Source: Cytobacillus oceanisediminis 2691 (GTDB taxonomy: Bacteria > Bacillota > Bacilli > Bacillales > Cytobacillaceae). Taken from it: a DNA stretch of 64,000 nucleotides. Positions 15,547 to 23,787 of the stretch are shown piece after piece; positions within the stretch are counted from its first letter, which is position 1, and each line of letters starts with the position of its first letter. The notes beneath the pieces are model-generated. The model made no database searches and was not told the origin of the DNA. It saw nothing but the letters and a program-made list of their open reading frames with translations. Where the stretch lies: NCBI RefSeq assembly GCF_000294775.2, contig NZ_CP015506.1:2641501-2705500 (forward strand). Reading direction: 5' to 3'. Made by a program: the position numbers and the translations under genes.

Positions 15547-16734
15547 TTAACCTTTGGTTGTCATAATATGATTACTTCCTTTATCTCTTTTTAGCTGATT
15601 CATTTTTGCCAGAATCATAAGACCAAGGACATTTAATTTCTCCATATTTTCAGGAAACGTTAATTCAATTGGCCTTCCTCTATCCGACCATTTTGCTGCA
15701 GCTTCCTGAATTTGCTTTTGGGCGAGTTTGGCTGCTCCTCCAACAGCAATATAACGGACAGCTCCTTTAATCTCTGATGAACTGCTCCTCACCCGATCAA
15801 AATGCTCCAGGTATTTAATTGCCATTGACTTCAGCTGCGGCAAAATGTATTTGCTGATATCCTTTCTGACCCCTGCAAAAGGCTCGACATACCACCCTGC
15901 GGGTCCTTCTGCCAACTTTTCCTCCAGTTCGGCACGGGAGTCAAATCGGTACATTTCCTTTTTACTCACCCTTTGAATGATGTGATCAAGAAACTGATTG
16001 ATCCCGAAAGGCTCGCCCTCAACAGATGCGACAGGCTTATTATTTTTTATTCCGACAAAGTCGACTGAATCTCCCCCAAGGTCGCCGATGATAATCCCTT
16101 TTTGTGATTCTTTAACAAGTTCTTCATCCTTGATTCCCAAAGTTTCCTGATCTCTTGTTAATCCCAAATAGGCACAAGCACCTTCTGCACCGACAATGAC
16201 ATCATTGATTATAACTTTAACGGTTAACTCCTTAGGCTCAGAAAGCCCGGGAACTTTATGAAAGATGATCGTATGTGTTCCAGCCAGTTTGTCTTTTAGG
16301 CGGGTTTTTCTTTCTTTATACTGTGTTGTCGGAAGAGAAACAGCTAATTGATCAATAGAATAAGTGATTTCTGTTTCTTCCGGATGCTGAAGAACTGCAT
16401 GATAGCCTGCCAGGCCGAACAGCAGCAAATAGGTTCTGTCTTCATCAACTTTCTGGTTATTGAATGCAGTCAGGCTCACGTCCCGCTGTTTAGCCGCTGC
16501 TTTTCCGATATAGAAAATTTCCCTTCTATCCACAACGGCCTGGCTCTTTACCTCCACAATTAAATTATCTTCAAACACTATATCATCATCATCGTATGGC
16601 TTTTCGTAAAATTCTTCATCAAAAAGAGCAATAGCATTTGGAACTTGATATTCTGACAGAATACCATTTTCAGAAGCTAATGCCTTATACCAGCTGTTTC
16701 CGATATCTACAGCAAGAAAATTGTGTCTATCCAT
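15547..16734 (-). CDS. ParM/StbA family actin-like ATPase
   Basis: This encodes 395 residues with the actin/Hsp70 nucleotide-binding motifs: phosphate 1 DIGNSWYK (10-17), phosphate 2 IGDLGGDSVDF (216-226) and adenosine motif VGGAAKLA (331-338). The family forms filaments that move plasmids (ParM, Alp7A, AlfA) or other cargo. The start follows AAGGAGGAGTGAGG. The gene is flanked by chromosomal spore-coat genes rather than replication genes, and the upstream 300 bp show no obvious iterons. It may be a captured segregation module or a sporulation-related filament; neither is proven. Confidence 0.88.
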   Translation of the reverse strand: MDRHNFLAVDIGNSWYKALASENGILSEYQVPNAIALFDEEFYEKPYDDDDIVFEDNLIVEVKSQAVVDRREIFYIGKAAAKQRDVSLTAFNNQKVDEDRTYLLLFGLAGYHAVLQHPEETEITYSIDQLAVSLPTTQYKERKTRLKDKLAGTHTIIFHKVPGLSEPKELTVKVIINDVIVGAEGACAYLGLTRDQETLGIKDEELVKESQKGIIIGDLGGDSVDFVGIKNNKPVASVEGEPFGINQFLDHIIQRVSKKEMYRFDSRAELEEKLAEGPAGWYVEPFAGVRKDISKYILPQLKSMAIKYLEHFDRVRSSSSEIKGAVRYIAVGGAAKLAQKQIQEAAAKWSDRGRPIELTFPENMEKLNVLGLMILAKMNQLKRDKGSNHIMTTKG

Positions 16735-17011
16735 TTCTCCTCACTCCTCCTTTTGAATCTTATGCGTGATAGAAGTCCAATTGTGCCCGTACTATTTAGT
16801 TTTTATCTCGTTTTACAGTCAGTAAGAGCTTTATTGCAGGGAACAGAGGATTTGAAGGACTCAAATGGCTGAGCTGAACTAAATAGCAGTGTAAAAAAAA
16901 CGCTGAAAAAGATTTCACTTTATCCTCATTTGCCTCATCCATATATAACAAAATCTAAATACCCATTTTTCGTATTTTCAGTTCTTCCGATTTTTATAGG
17001 TAAACGCCCAA
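16735..17011. other. Intergenic region, no gene seen
   Basis: These 277 bases between the divergent actin-like and CsxC-like genes hold AT-rich DNA without repeated iterons, an RNA gene or a convincing small frame. Any centromere-like site for the actin pair would be expected here but is not evident by eye. Confidence 0.5.
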
Positions 17012-17038
17012 ACATAGACGATTATCATGCATAGGATG
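17012..17038 (+). promoter_or_regulatory. Possible SigK promoter
   Basis: AC at 17012 followed after 16 bases by CATAGGATG matches the mother-cell SigK pattern (AC, then CATAnnnTR). It lies 30 bases before the start of a CsxC-like gene, which fits late expression in the mother cell. Confidence 0.5.
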
Positions 17039-17067
17039 GGATTATCATGATTTCAGGAGGAGCCCAA

Positions 17068-17844
17068 ATGTCAGAAGAACAAAAAGATCGAGATATAGCG
17101 GAATGCCAGATTTCTGCTCAAAACTGTGAGTGTGAGAGTACCTTCCATCATCCTCATGTAAGTATTGGAAAAATCACAGCTGAGGTTCCTGTAGTGCTAG
17201 CTGAACTTTCACTCCACCTAAACGTAAATGCCATTATAAAGTTTCCGGAACCTGTATTAGAAATTAAAGATATAAAAAAATCAGTAAAGTTGACACAATG
17301 CAGGCTATTACTCCCTGCAAACCAGTTATTTGTCAAAGGATTCGTTCGAAAAAATATTCAATATGCTGCCCCTTGTCCAGAAATTGAAATGCATTCTGAT
17401 AAAAGTGTAGCATCTGATATACATTCTTATACAGTCGATGTGCCTTTTCAATGCGTTACTGAAATAAAGAAATTCCTTACCTGCCCAATCATGCCGGAAA
17501 TAAACAAGCGATACAATTTCGATTTTCATGTATCAAAGCCAATGCACTGCGGGTTTCCTGAAAAAGATGAGCTTCAATCGAATGACCTTTCCAAATTTCA
17601 TCAGGAGAGCATGCAGCACTACAACAAATTGCCCTTCTGTGAACTGATTTCAAGCAGAATAATTGAATGGGATGAGGCGATAGATCGCCGTCCTCTGCCT
17701 AACTGCTCACCGATTGGTGAAGGTGTCTTCACAAAATTGGAAGAAAAAATGGTTTTAGAATTAGTCATAAAAGTCCTTCAAAAACAGCAAATACGAGTTT
17801 CTTCAACTACGAATGATCACGATGACTGTTACGACTGCGATTAA
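17068..17844 (+). CDS. CsxC/SPOCS-like spore-surface protein (258 aa)
   Basis: ATG 17068 is seven bases after AGGAGG, so I prefer it over ATG 17047. The core resembles the two CsxC-like proteins downstream: an IGKITAEVPVVLAE opening, then KLTQCRLLLPANQLFVKGFVRKNIQYA, and YTVDVPFQCVTEI. This is the beta-rich SPOCS/DUF3794-like layout found in SafA- and CsxC-type sporulation proteins. Cys-rich ends (CECE near the N-terminus and DDCYDCD at the C-terminus) suggest disulfide or metal cross-links in the coat. A GC-rich hairpin without T-run lies downstream at 17900-17939. Confidence 0.75.
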   Translation: MSEEQKDRDIAECQISAQNCECESTFHHPHVSIGKITAEVPVVLAELSLHLNVNAIIKFPEPVLEIKDIKKSVKLTQCRLLLPANQLFVKGFVRKNIQYAAPCPEIEMHSDKSVASDIHSYTVDVPFQCVTEIKKFLTCPIMPEINKRYNFDFHVSKPMHCGFPEKDELQSNDLSKFHQESMQHYNKLPFCELISSRIIEWDEAIDRRPLPNCSPIGEGVFTKLEEKMVLELVIKVLQKQQIRVSSTTNDHDDCYDCD

Positions 17845-18019
17845 AAATATATTAGTACGGTTAATCCCATGAAGCAGCCATTAATTTCTAAAAACGTCGC
17901 GGGAGTTGCCACAATCTCTCAGTGTTAACAAGACTCCCGGACATCTGCCCATAAGTGTATACTGATAAACCTAATTAAAATTGATAAAGCTTTCTAGATT
18001 CATGGTAAGGAGGGGACTG

Positions 18020-18061
18020 GTGAGGATGCTCTTAATTTGCAGCACCTTCCTAAGAAGATGA
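18020..18061 (+). CDS. Possible 13-codon leader peptide
   Basis: GTG 18020 is the start best placed after the strong AAGGAGG (18007-18013). It reads VRMLLICSTFLRR and stops at TGA 18059-18061, which overlaps the ATG of the large downstream gene as ATGA. The large gene has no ribosome site of its own at any start. Either translation is coupled through this leader, or a one-base change has displaced the original start. This is inferred from spacing only. Confidence 0.4.
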   Translation: MRMLLICSTFLRR

Positions 18062-20103
18062 GTGATATGAGAAGTGCATATAACCGAATTTTTCGTATTG
18101 ATACAGAATCAGAAAATTTGTCGGATCAGCAGTTAATCTTTCTTTCAAGAAATAAATCAAAAAGCCCAAATTTAGAAAAACCTATAAAAGAAATGGACTT
18201 TGAAGAAAACCAAAAAGGATATGGTACGTCTATTTCCGAAAAAAAACCAAAATCATTTCCATTAATTTTACCGCCTCCTGCAGTGGAAGCCCGCCAAATA
18301 AGCCAAACTAATATACTGCCTGAAAAAACATCCGATAAGGGTAATGTAGGGAAGAATATTGTACCTGCTAAAGAAGAAGCAAGGATGGCCAAGAAAAAAA
18401 AATTAAAACTGCCTAAATACCTAAATGAAATGCTGACGCCCTTTTCACCTATGCTGAGCTGGACCCCTTCTTTACCAAGTACGTATACTAACCATAATAT
18501 TTTTCTTACCGATATAAAATCGACTCAAAGAAAAGGTAATATATCATCTGCTGAGGCAGTTCAAGCTGAAGAAACAATCATGCGTTTTCATCAGGAATTG
18601 ATACAATCTGAAAACGAAAGCAAATCATCATTAAACCATGAAAATTTAACAAATGAGAATGCTCTAATAGAAGACACGGACCTGACTCAGGAATTTATCA
18701 GTATGCTAGAATCCTCAGAGACTCTCCAGAAAGCTGAATCCACGGATGATCTCTCATTCGGCTTTGAAATGGAAAAATTTAAATCAGAAGATGGGAAACT
18801 TGAAGTAAGTACTCTTGCTAAAAACGGCAATATTTTATCAGAACCCGCGAATTTCTTTGAGGAGGACTTTGCAGCGATGCTGGAAGAGTCTTCTTCTTCG
18901 GATAATGAGTCAGTTAACATTCCTTACCGTCAAGATGAAGCATTTGCGCTGCTTTTAGATGCCTCTTATAACCATAGCGAATCTTCCTCCTATAATCATA
19001 AAAACATGGACTATGACCGCCATAAAATTGAAGTTGATTCACTTGAACCAGATGATTCACATCCAACTTTAGAAGATTCACTTAACCCTAAATGGCAAGG
19101 AAATTTCAGTGAAGAGTCATCCAGTTATGAAGGAGAATTCTCCCTCCTTCTGAAAAAAGCCTGTAGCTTACTTGATGAGAAGTGCGCAGACACAATACCA
19201 CTACAGGAGAGGTTTTTGGCTTTATTGGAGGAGTCATCTGATAGTAATCATAAGTTTCTTGAATTATTAAATGAGGAGTTTTTCTCATCCAGTGAATGCG
19301 GAGAATCCGAATCACCTTATGACAGAGAGGAAGTGAAATATAATAAAGTATCATCTTTGCTTGAACACTTTTCGGCTATGCTTCAAGATGTTATTTCAAA
19401 TGAAATTCCCAATTCTGAAAAGGCCGAACCCACTTCACTCCCATCAGAATCTGGGAGTGAAGAAGTAAGCAAAAATGAATTTTCAGCCGAATGCGAAAGT
19501 ACAAATCGACTCAGTGATGCGCTCTATGATCATTTGGAGGAGTCCTCTTCCAGCAGCATTATAGAAGAAAACACGCGATCTACTAAAGAATCTTTCCGGA
19601 AAGGGGTTATTGTTAAACTTCCTGTTTTAATTGGCAAAACAGATATGGAGGTTCAAATCTTTGATTGCTTTCCAATGAACATACATGCAAAGCATATAAC
19701 TAAAATGGAATGGTCAGTAGAATCATTGAGCTGTAAGGTTCTTCTTCCCTCACAAACGGTTTTTGTTAAAGGGATACTCATAGCTGATATTATGTTCGCT
19801 GCTGATAAACAGTTGAAAAGCATCAGGATACCACTCTCAATAGATGAATCCATCAAGCTGGATTGGATTTGCACTCCAGAATTACCGCTTCCTTCGCGTA
19901 TAAATGAGTTCATATTTCAACATGGAAATGCACACGATTACCATATAGAGTACTTTCAGCAATTTTCCGAGGAAATCACATGTAACCTGAATAAAATCCA
20001 TATTCTCTGGCACGGAGATATATCGGGAGATGCGGGTATAGAAATACTGGGTAAAGCTATTTTATCAGTCGATTTTTTTCAGAAGCAATTTATACAAATT
20101 TAA
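18058..20103 (+). CDS. Large Ser/Glu-rich repeat protein with C-terminal CsxC/SPOCS-like domain
   Basis: About 681 residues from ATG 18058 (688 if TTG 18037 is used). The N-terminal 120 residues are basic and proline-rich. Residues of about 190-530 are acidic and contain about eight degenerate copies of a Phe-x-x-Met/Leu-Leu-Glu-Glu-Ser-Ser motif (FISMLESSE, FAAMLEESSSSD, FALLLDASY, FSLLLKKACS, FLALLEESSD, FLELLNEEF, FSAMLQDV, LYDHLEESSSSS). The last 160 residues match the neighbours' core: VKLPVLIGKTDMEVQIF, then CKVLLPSQTVFVKGILIADIMFA. I read it as an anchored spore-surface protein with a repeated binding or phosphorylation-prone segment; the function is unknown. A decayed copy of its 3' end lies at 21245-21520. 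Confidence 0.8.
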   Translation: MSDMRSAYNRIFRIDTESENLSDQQLIFLSRNKSKSPNLEKPIKEMDFEENQKGYGTSISEKKPKSFPLILPPPAVEARQISQTNILPEKTSDKGNVGKNIVPAKEEARMAKKKKLKLPKYLNEMLTPFSPMLSWTPSLPSTYTNHNIFLTDIKSTQRKGNISSAEAVQAEETIMRFHQELIQSENESKSSLNHENLTNENALIEDTDLTQEFISMLESSETLQKAESTDDLSFGFEMEKFKSEDGKLEVSTLAKNGNILSEPANFFEEDFAAMLEESSSSDNESVNIPYRQDEAFALLLDASYNHSESSSYNHKNMDYDRHKIEVDSLEPDDSHPTLEDSLNPKWQGNFSEESSSYEGEFSLLLKKACSLLDEKCADTIPLQERFLALLEESSDSNHKFLELLNEEFFSSSECGESESPYDREEVKYNKVSSLLEHFSAMLQDVISNEIPNSEKAEPTSLPSESGSEEVSKNEFSAECESTNRLSDALYDHLEESSSSSIIEENTRSTKESFRKGVIVKLPVLIGKTDMEVQIFDCFPMNIHAKHITKMEWSVESLSCKVLLPSQTVFVKGILIADIMFAADKQLKSIRIPLSIDESIKLDWICTPELPLPSRINEFIFQHGNAHDYHIEYFQQFSEEITCNLNKIHILWHGDISGDAGIEILGKAILSVDFFQKQFIQI

Positions 20104-20104
20104 A

Positions 20105-20138
20105 AGAGGGTATCTCAAAAGAGACCCTTTCCTTTTTT
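20105..20138 (+). terminator. Terminator of the large repeat protein gene
   Basis: The hairpin GGGTATCTC-AAAA-GAGACCC is followed by TTTCCTTTTTT directly after the stop. Confidence 0.8.
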
Positions 20139-20192
20139 CAGCCTCATTCTTAGCAATTCATGTTAACTGATTACCCTGTCTGCTTTTCATAG

Positions 20193-20225
20193 AAAAAAGG
20201 CACCTGTAATCGGTACCTTTTCTCC
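20193..20225 (-). terminator. Terminator of the first csxC-like gene
   Basis: The AAAAAAGGCACC/GGTACCTTTT hairpin has a T-run on the minus strand, ten bases after the stop. Confidence 0.75.
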
Positions 20226-20235
20226 TTTTAAGTTA

Positions 20236-20958
20236 TTACTCTTCCTCTGTAACTGGGGCGGGAGCTGCAGTGAATTGAGTCTGCGATAATCTGATTACAA
20301 GGTTAATGTCATCTTTTTCAGTAAATTTGTTAAATTTACCCCATTTATCAAAGTTCGCTAAGAAGTTGCCTTCTGTTAAATTCCAGCTGACTAATTTGCA
20401 GCGAATTGGTTCATTCAGGAACTCAAACGTATTGGAACCAAAGGTGCATCTGTCAGCTCCCATACCATCTTTTGCAAGTTCCCTGATTTCTCTGGCATCA
20501 CTATTCTTTGAACTTAAAGCAGGAATCGGAATAGCAACAGGCAAAGTTACACGAGTGAAACACTTGAATGGAACATTTACCATATAGTCTTTAACATATC
20601 CGTCACAGTCTTCAACATATTGGATATTTTTATGAATATATCCTTCTATAAACAATTTTACGTCAGTTGTTGTTGTACCCTCTGCAGGGCGAAGAGGAAT
20701 GGCTTCACATTGAGTAAGGAAAATATTTTTTCTGATCACTTTAATCTCTGATGCATAATCCGGAAGATGAATATCGGATTCAGTAAGAGCTTGAATAGGG
20801 ACTTGTCCGATTACAACATCTACTTCTGTACCTGCTACTACCGCACCTGAAACTTCGCAAAAGTGATCATGTGATTTAGCTGTATCGCAAACTGGCATAT
20901 CTGGACATTTACCATGAGAATGCCCTTTGCCACAGCCGCAACTATTATTTTTTTTCAT
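20236..20958 (-). CDS. CsxC family spore-surface protein, copy 1
   Basis: This encodes 240 residues. A Cys/His-rich N-terminus (CGCGKGHSHGKCPDMPVCD) is followed by the CsxC/SPOCS-like core: VSGAVVAGTEVDVVIGQVPI, FLTQCEAIPLRP, LFIEGYIHKNIQYVEDC, then VNVPFKCFTRVTLP. A CTFGSNTFEFLNEPIRCKLVSW segment follows, with an acidic tail. CsxC-type proteins are found in sporulating Bacillaceae and are thought to be structural spore proteins. The start follows ATAAGGAG. A paralogue of about 90% identity lies 1418 bp downstream on the same strand. Confidence 0.82.
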   Translation of the reverse strand: MKKNNSCGCGKGHSHGKCPDMPVCDTAKSHDHFCEVSGAVVAGTEVDVVIGQVPIQALTESDIHLPDYASEIKVIRKNIFLTQCEAIPLRPAEGTTTTDVKLFIEGYIHKNIQYVEDCDGYVKDYMVNVPFKCFTRVTLPVAIPIPALSSKNSDAREIRELAKDGMGADRCTFGSNTFEFLNEPIRCKLVSWNLTEGNFLANFDKWGKFNKFTEKDDINLVIRLSQTQFTAAPAPVTEEE

Positions 20959-21244
20959 ATTATAAACTCCTTATCATTTTATTTAGTCAAATTCAATTAA
21001 GCTCTGTTCTGTTTCAGAAAGCTTAATATCTTCTGACTTACTACTTATATATGTAAGGAGTAATGGATTTGAATGGACAAGTTCATTAGGTCAAATAATC
21101 AATTTATCATTTTTGCAATAAAAACAGCATATGCGGAGAAGGCTGATTTTTCACATCTTATTTCACTCCTAACAATCGAGCGTCAAACATATGTCCATTT
21201 CCACACACGCCGCCATATCTTTCTCCTTCCCTTCTCTATTAATA

Positions 21245-21520
21245 TTATGTTCCATGAGGATAAACGGCGTAAAGCATTAGAAGAGCAATCTTAAATAGAG
21301 AGTCCATCAAGCTGGATGCGATTTGTGACCCTGAATTGCCGCTTCCATTATGTGAAAATAACTCGATTAAGTATAGAATACTATCAGCAACCTTTGTATG
21401 ATATTACTTGTAAATTGAAAACGATCCTGGTTACTCAGGTATGGAGATTTATCGAAAGATGAGGGCTTGAGAATAATTGTGGAAAGCTGACTTAACAGTT
21501 GATTATCACCGGAAGCTATT
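21245..21520 (+). pseudogene. Fossil of the 3' end of the large repeat protein gene
   Basis: The DNA aligns with about 19790-20103: ATATTATGTTC, GATAAAC, TCCATCAAGCTGGAT, GAATTGCCGCTTCC and AGTATAGAATACTATCAGCAA are recognisable in the same order, ending in a copy of the same terminator (near 21535-21560). Stops and indels break the frame (the first stop is at 21292-21294). It is the left part of duplicated unit B. An apparent 73-codon frame at 21073-21294 is not a gene; its last residues (NIMFHEDKRRKAL) are the fossil of DIMFAADKQLKSI. Confidence 0.75.
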
Positions 21521-21611
21521 TAAAATGGGGGTAACTCCAAAAAAGACCGTTTCCCTTTTTTTAGCTAATCATTAGTTAGCAATTACCAGATATATCCCGC
21601 AGTCCTTCAAA

Positions 21612-21642
21612 GAAAAAAGACACCGGAAATCGGTGCCTTTTT
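21612..21642 (-). terminator. Terminator of the second csxC-like gene
   Basis: A GGCACCG/CGGTGTC hairpin is followed by a T-run on the minus strand. Confidence 0.8.
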
Positions 21643-21671
21643 CTTTATAAGTTTATGACCAACCTCTGCAA

Positions 21672-22376
21672 TTAAGCCCCATTTGCAGTAAATTGAGTCT
21701 GCGATAATCTGAGTACAAGATTAATATCATCTTTTTCAGTAATTTTGTTGAATCTTCCCCATTTATCAAAGTTACTTAAAAAGTTAGCTTCAGTTAAATT
21801 CCAGCTTACCAATTTACAGCGAATAGGCTCATTCAAGAATTCAAAAGTATTGGAACCAAAAGTACAGCGGTTAGCGCCCATACCGTCTTTGGCCAATTCT
21901 CTAATTTCTCTGGCATCACTATTCTTTGAACTTAAAGCAGGAATCGGAATAGCAACAGGCAAAGTTACACGAGTGAAACACTTGAATGGAACATTTACCA
22001 TATAGTCTTTAACATATCCGTCACAGTCTTCAACATATTGGATATTTTTATGAATATATCCTTCTACAAACAATTTTACGTCAGTTGTTGTTGTACCCTC
22101 TGCAGGGCGAAAAGGAATCGCTTCGCATTGAGTAAGAAAGATGTTTTTTCTGATTACTTTAATATCTGAGGCATAATCAGGAAGATGAATTTCGGATTCA
22201 GTAAGAGCTTGAATAGGGACTTGTCCGATAACAACATCCACTTCTGTACCTGCTACTACGTCACCTGAAACTTCGCAAAAATGATCATGTGATTTAGCTG
22301 TATCGCATGCTGGCATTGGTGGACATTTTCTTGAAGAATGGCCTTTGCCACTGCTACAACCATGGTTTTTTCTCAT
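21672..22376 (-). CDS. CsxC family spore-surface protein, copy 2
   Basis: This encodes 234 residues and is a close paralogue of the gene at 20236-20958. The N-terminal Cys/His segment is altered (CSSGKGHSSRKCPPMPACD) and the C-terminal acidic tail is shorter (ends FTANGA). Core motifs are the same. The start follows ATAAGGAG. The two genes seem to be kept alike in their centre, perhaps by gene conversion, while the N-termini diverge, which might give different cross-linking or partners. The region 22380-22700 upstream holds only the end of the duplicated unit and AT-rich DNA. Confidence 0.82.
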   Translation of the reverse strand: MRKNHGCSSGKGHSSRKCPPMPACDTAKSHDHFCEVSGDVVAGTEVDVVIGQVPIQALTESEIHLPDYASDIKVIRKNIFLTQCEAIPFRPAEGTTTTDVKLFVEGYIHKNIQYVEDCDGYVKDYMVNVPFKCFTRVTLPVAIPIPALSSKNSDAREIRELAKDGMGANRCTFGSNTFEFLNEPIRCKLVSWNLTEANFLSNFDKWGRFNKITEKDDINLVLRLSQTQFTANGA

Positions 22377-22700
22377 ATTTTACACTCCTTATAAAGATTA
22401 TTCAGCCAAATACAAACAAGCTTTAAATGATTCCATAAGTCTGCTTTCATTTGACTTACTATATATATATGTATGAGTGATGACTTGGAATGGACAAGTA
22501 TAGTAGGATAATTAATCAATTTGTCGTTCTATAAAAAAATAAGCAAATGCGGAGAAGATTACTTTTCGTAATTAAAGATCATATTCTCCAAATAAAAGAA
22601 GTTATACCTGCACTAATGCAATCTCGCCTGACGCCAGTTAGGTATTTTATCATGTTTTTTCTTATTCCTTTTTTTAAATTCAAATTATTGGCATATTTTC

Positions 22701-22709
22701 TGGTATAAT
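22701..22709 (+). promoter_or_regulatory. Extended -10 promoter of spoIISA
   Basis: TGGTATAAT is an extended -10 element 61 bases before the TTG start of spoIISA; the -35 is weak. Confidence 0.55.
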
Positions 22710-22769
22710 GGATTCAAGAATAAATATGCGAATATTCTAACTAAATATTGAGTGGACGAGGCGATTTTT

Positions 22770-23534
22770 TTGCTGATATTCTTCAAGGTTGCAGTTTGGA
22801 TTATTGTCGCTTGTCTCGGTTTTTATGTTATTTCTGTCTGGTTGTGGGAAAAGAAAGTAAAAGAAAGAATGCCCGTCATTCGGAAAACCTGGTATATCAT
22901 TTATGTACTTGGTGCAGTAGTTTATTGGACGAACAAACCAGATTCCATTTTTACTGATTGGCAGAACTACCTCATTGTCGCGGTTATATTTGCTCTGGTT
23001 GATGCCTTTGTTTTTCTGGGTTCCTATCTGAAAAGAGTTGGAAATAACGAGTTGGCTACTGACACAAGGGAATTGCTCGAAGAAAACAGTGATTTGCTGA
23101 ATTCACACATGAATAAGCTAAAATCGTTTCAGTATTTATTGAAAAATGAGCCCATTGAGATTTATTATGGAAACAAGGAAGCATATCTCGCCGGCATTGA
23201 AAAACTTCTGGCGGACTTTGCGGAAAAAGTGGATATGAAGATATCCTTATGCAAATACACAACAGAGGAAGAAAAGGACTATCTGCTTGAGCACTACACT
23301 GATAAAGCTTTGATTCATAGCCGTCTGGACCGCAGAGAAGTGTATTATGATGCTGAAGAAAAGCTGGCGCTGATTCCTTTTTCCATTCTTGAAGATGACT
23401 ATGTAATTAAACTTACCTCCGATCAATTTGTTACAGAATTCGACTACTTGCTTTTCACTTCACTCATTTCAATATACGATCTAATGCTCCCTGCCGAACA
23501 GGAGGACGAAGACCATGAAGGATCCAGCGGATAA
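22770..23534 (+). CDS. spoIISA: SpoIISA membrane toxin
   Basis: Three N-terminal membrane helices (within about residues 1-85) are followed by a cytoplasmic GAF-like domain. Segments very like B. subtilis SpoIISA include IRKTWYIIYVLGAVVYWT, YLIVAVIFALVDAFVFL, SFQYLLKNEPIEIYYG, SRLDRREVYYD and YVIKLTSDQFVTEFDYLLFT. The toxin damages the cell envelope unless neutralised. The frame opens at GTG 22752, but alignment with SpoIISA and a GAGG eight bases ahead point to TTG 22770 (254 aa). It overlaps the antitoxin gene by 20 bases. Confidence 0.93.
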   Translation: MLIFFKVAVWIIVACLGFYVISVWLWEKKVKERMPVIRKTWYIIYVLGAVVYWTNKPDSIFTDWQNYLIVAVIFALVDAFVFLGSYLKRVGNNELATDTRELLEENSDLLNSHMNKLKSFQYLLKNEPIEIYYGNKEAYLAGIEKLLADFAEKVDMKISLCKYTTEEEKDYLLEHYTDKALIHSRLDRREVYYDAEEKLALIPFSILEDDYVIKLTSDQFVTEFDYLLFTSLISIYDLMLPAEQEDEDHEGSSG

Positions 23535-23694
23535 AAAAACGGAGAATCATGAGATACATTCTAAAAACACTATGAAAACGCTCAAAAAAAAATCCCGGAT
23601 CAGCCTTCCGGGATTTGAAGTAAGTCCCCACACCGAACGGATATTAAAAAAGAACAAAAGATTAATAAGCGTTTATACCAAAACAAAGGCTTGA
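23515..23694 (+). CDS. spoIISB: SpoIISB antitoxin
   Basis: A 59-residue frame starts at ATG 23515 within the end of spoIISA, nine bases after AGGAGG. It is highly basic, and its second half (FEVSPHTERILKKNKRLIS) corresponds to the SpoIISB segment YQVSPHTARIFKENERLID that binds the toxin. The role is neutralising SpoIISA by binding its cytoplasmic domain. A GC-rich hairpin without T-run follows at 23706-23732. Confidence 0.88.
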   Translation: MKDPADKKTENHEIHSKNTMKTLKKKSRISLPGFEVSPHTERILKKNKRLISVYTKTKA

Positions 23695-23787
23695 GCATAC
23701 TATATGGCGTGGAAGGAAATTTCTTCCGCGCCCTATTCATGTTCAATTGAAGGGGACATATAATAAAGATAAAAAGGGCTGATTCCA

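Larger units (their letters stand above)
19790..21150. repeat. Tandem duplication, unit A
   Basis: This unit contains the 3' end of the large repeat gene, its terminator, the convergent CsxC-like gene and that gene's upstream region. It corresponds in order and orientation to unit B (21245-22570). Boundaries are by eye and good to a few tens of bases. Confidence 0.8.
21245..22570. repeat. Tandem duplication, unit B
   Basis: This is the second copy of the 1.3-kb segment: fossil 3' end, terminator, CsxC-like copy 2, and an upstream region sharing the GAATGGACAAGT and ATGCGGAGAAG blocks with unit A. Positions 21904-22111 differ from 20486-20693 at a single base, while flanking coding DNA differs at roughly one base in eight or fewer. 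Confidence 0.8.

Noticed and set aside
21073..21294. 73-codon plus-strand frame
   Set aside because: Its end is the fossil of the duplicated large gene; its start is upstream DNA of the CsxC-like gene.
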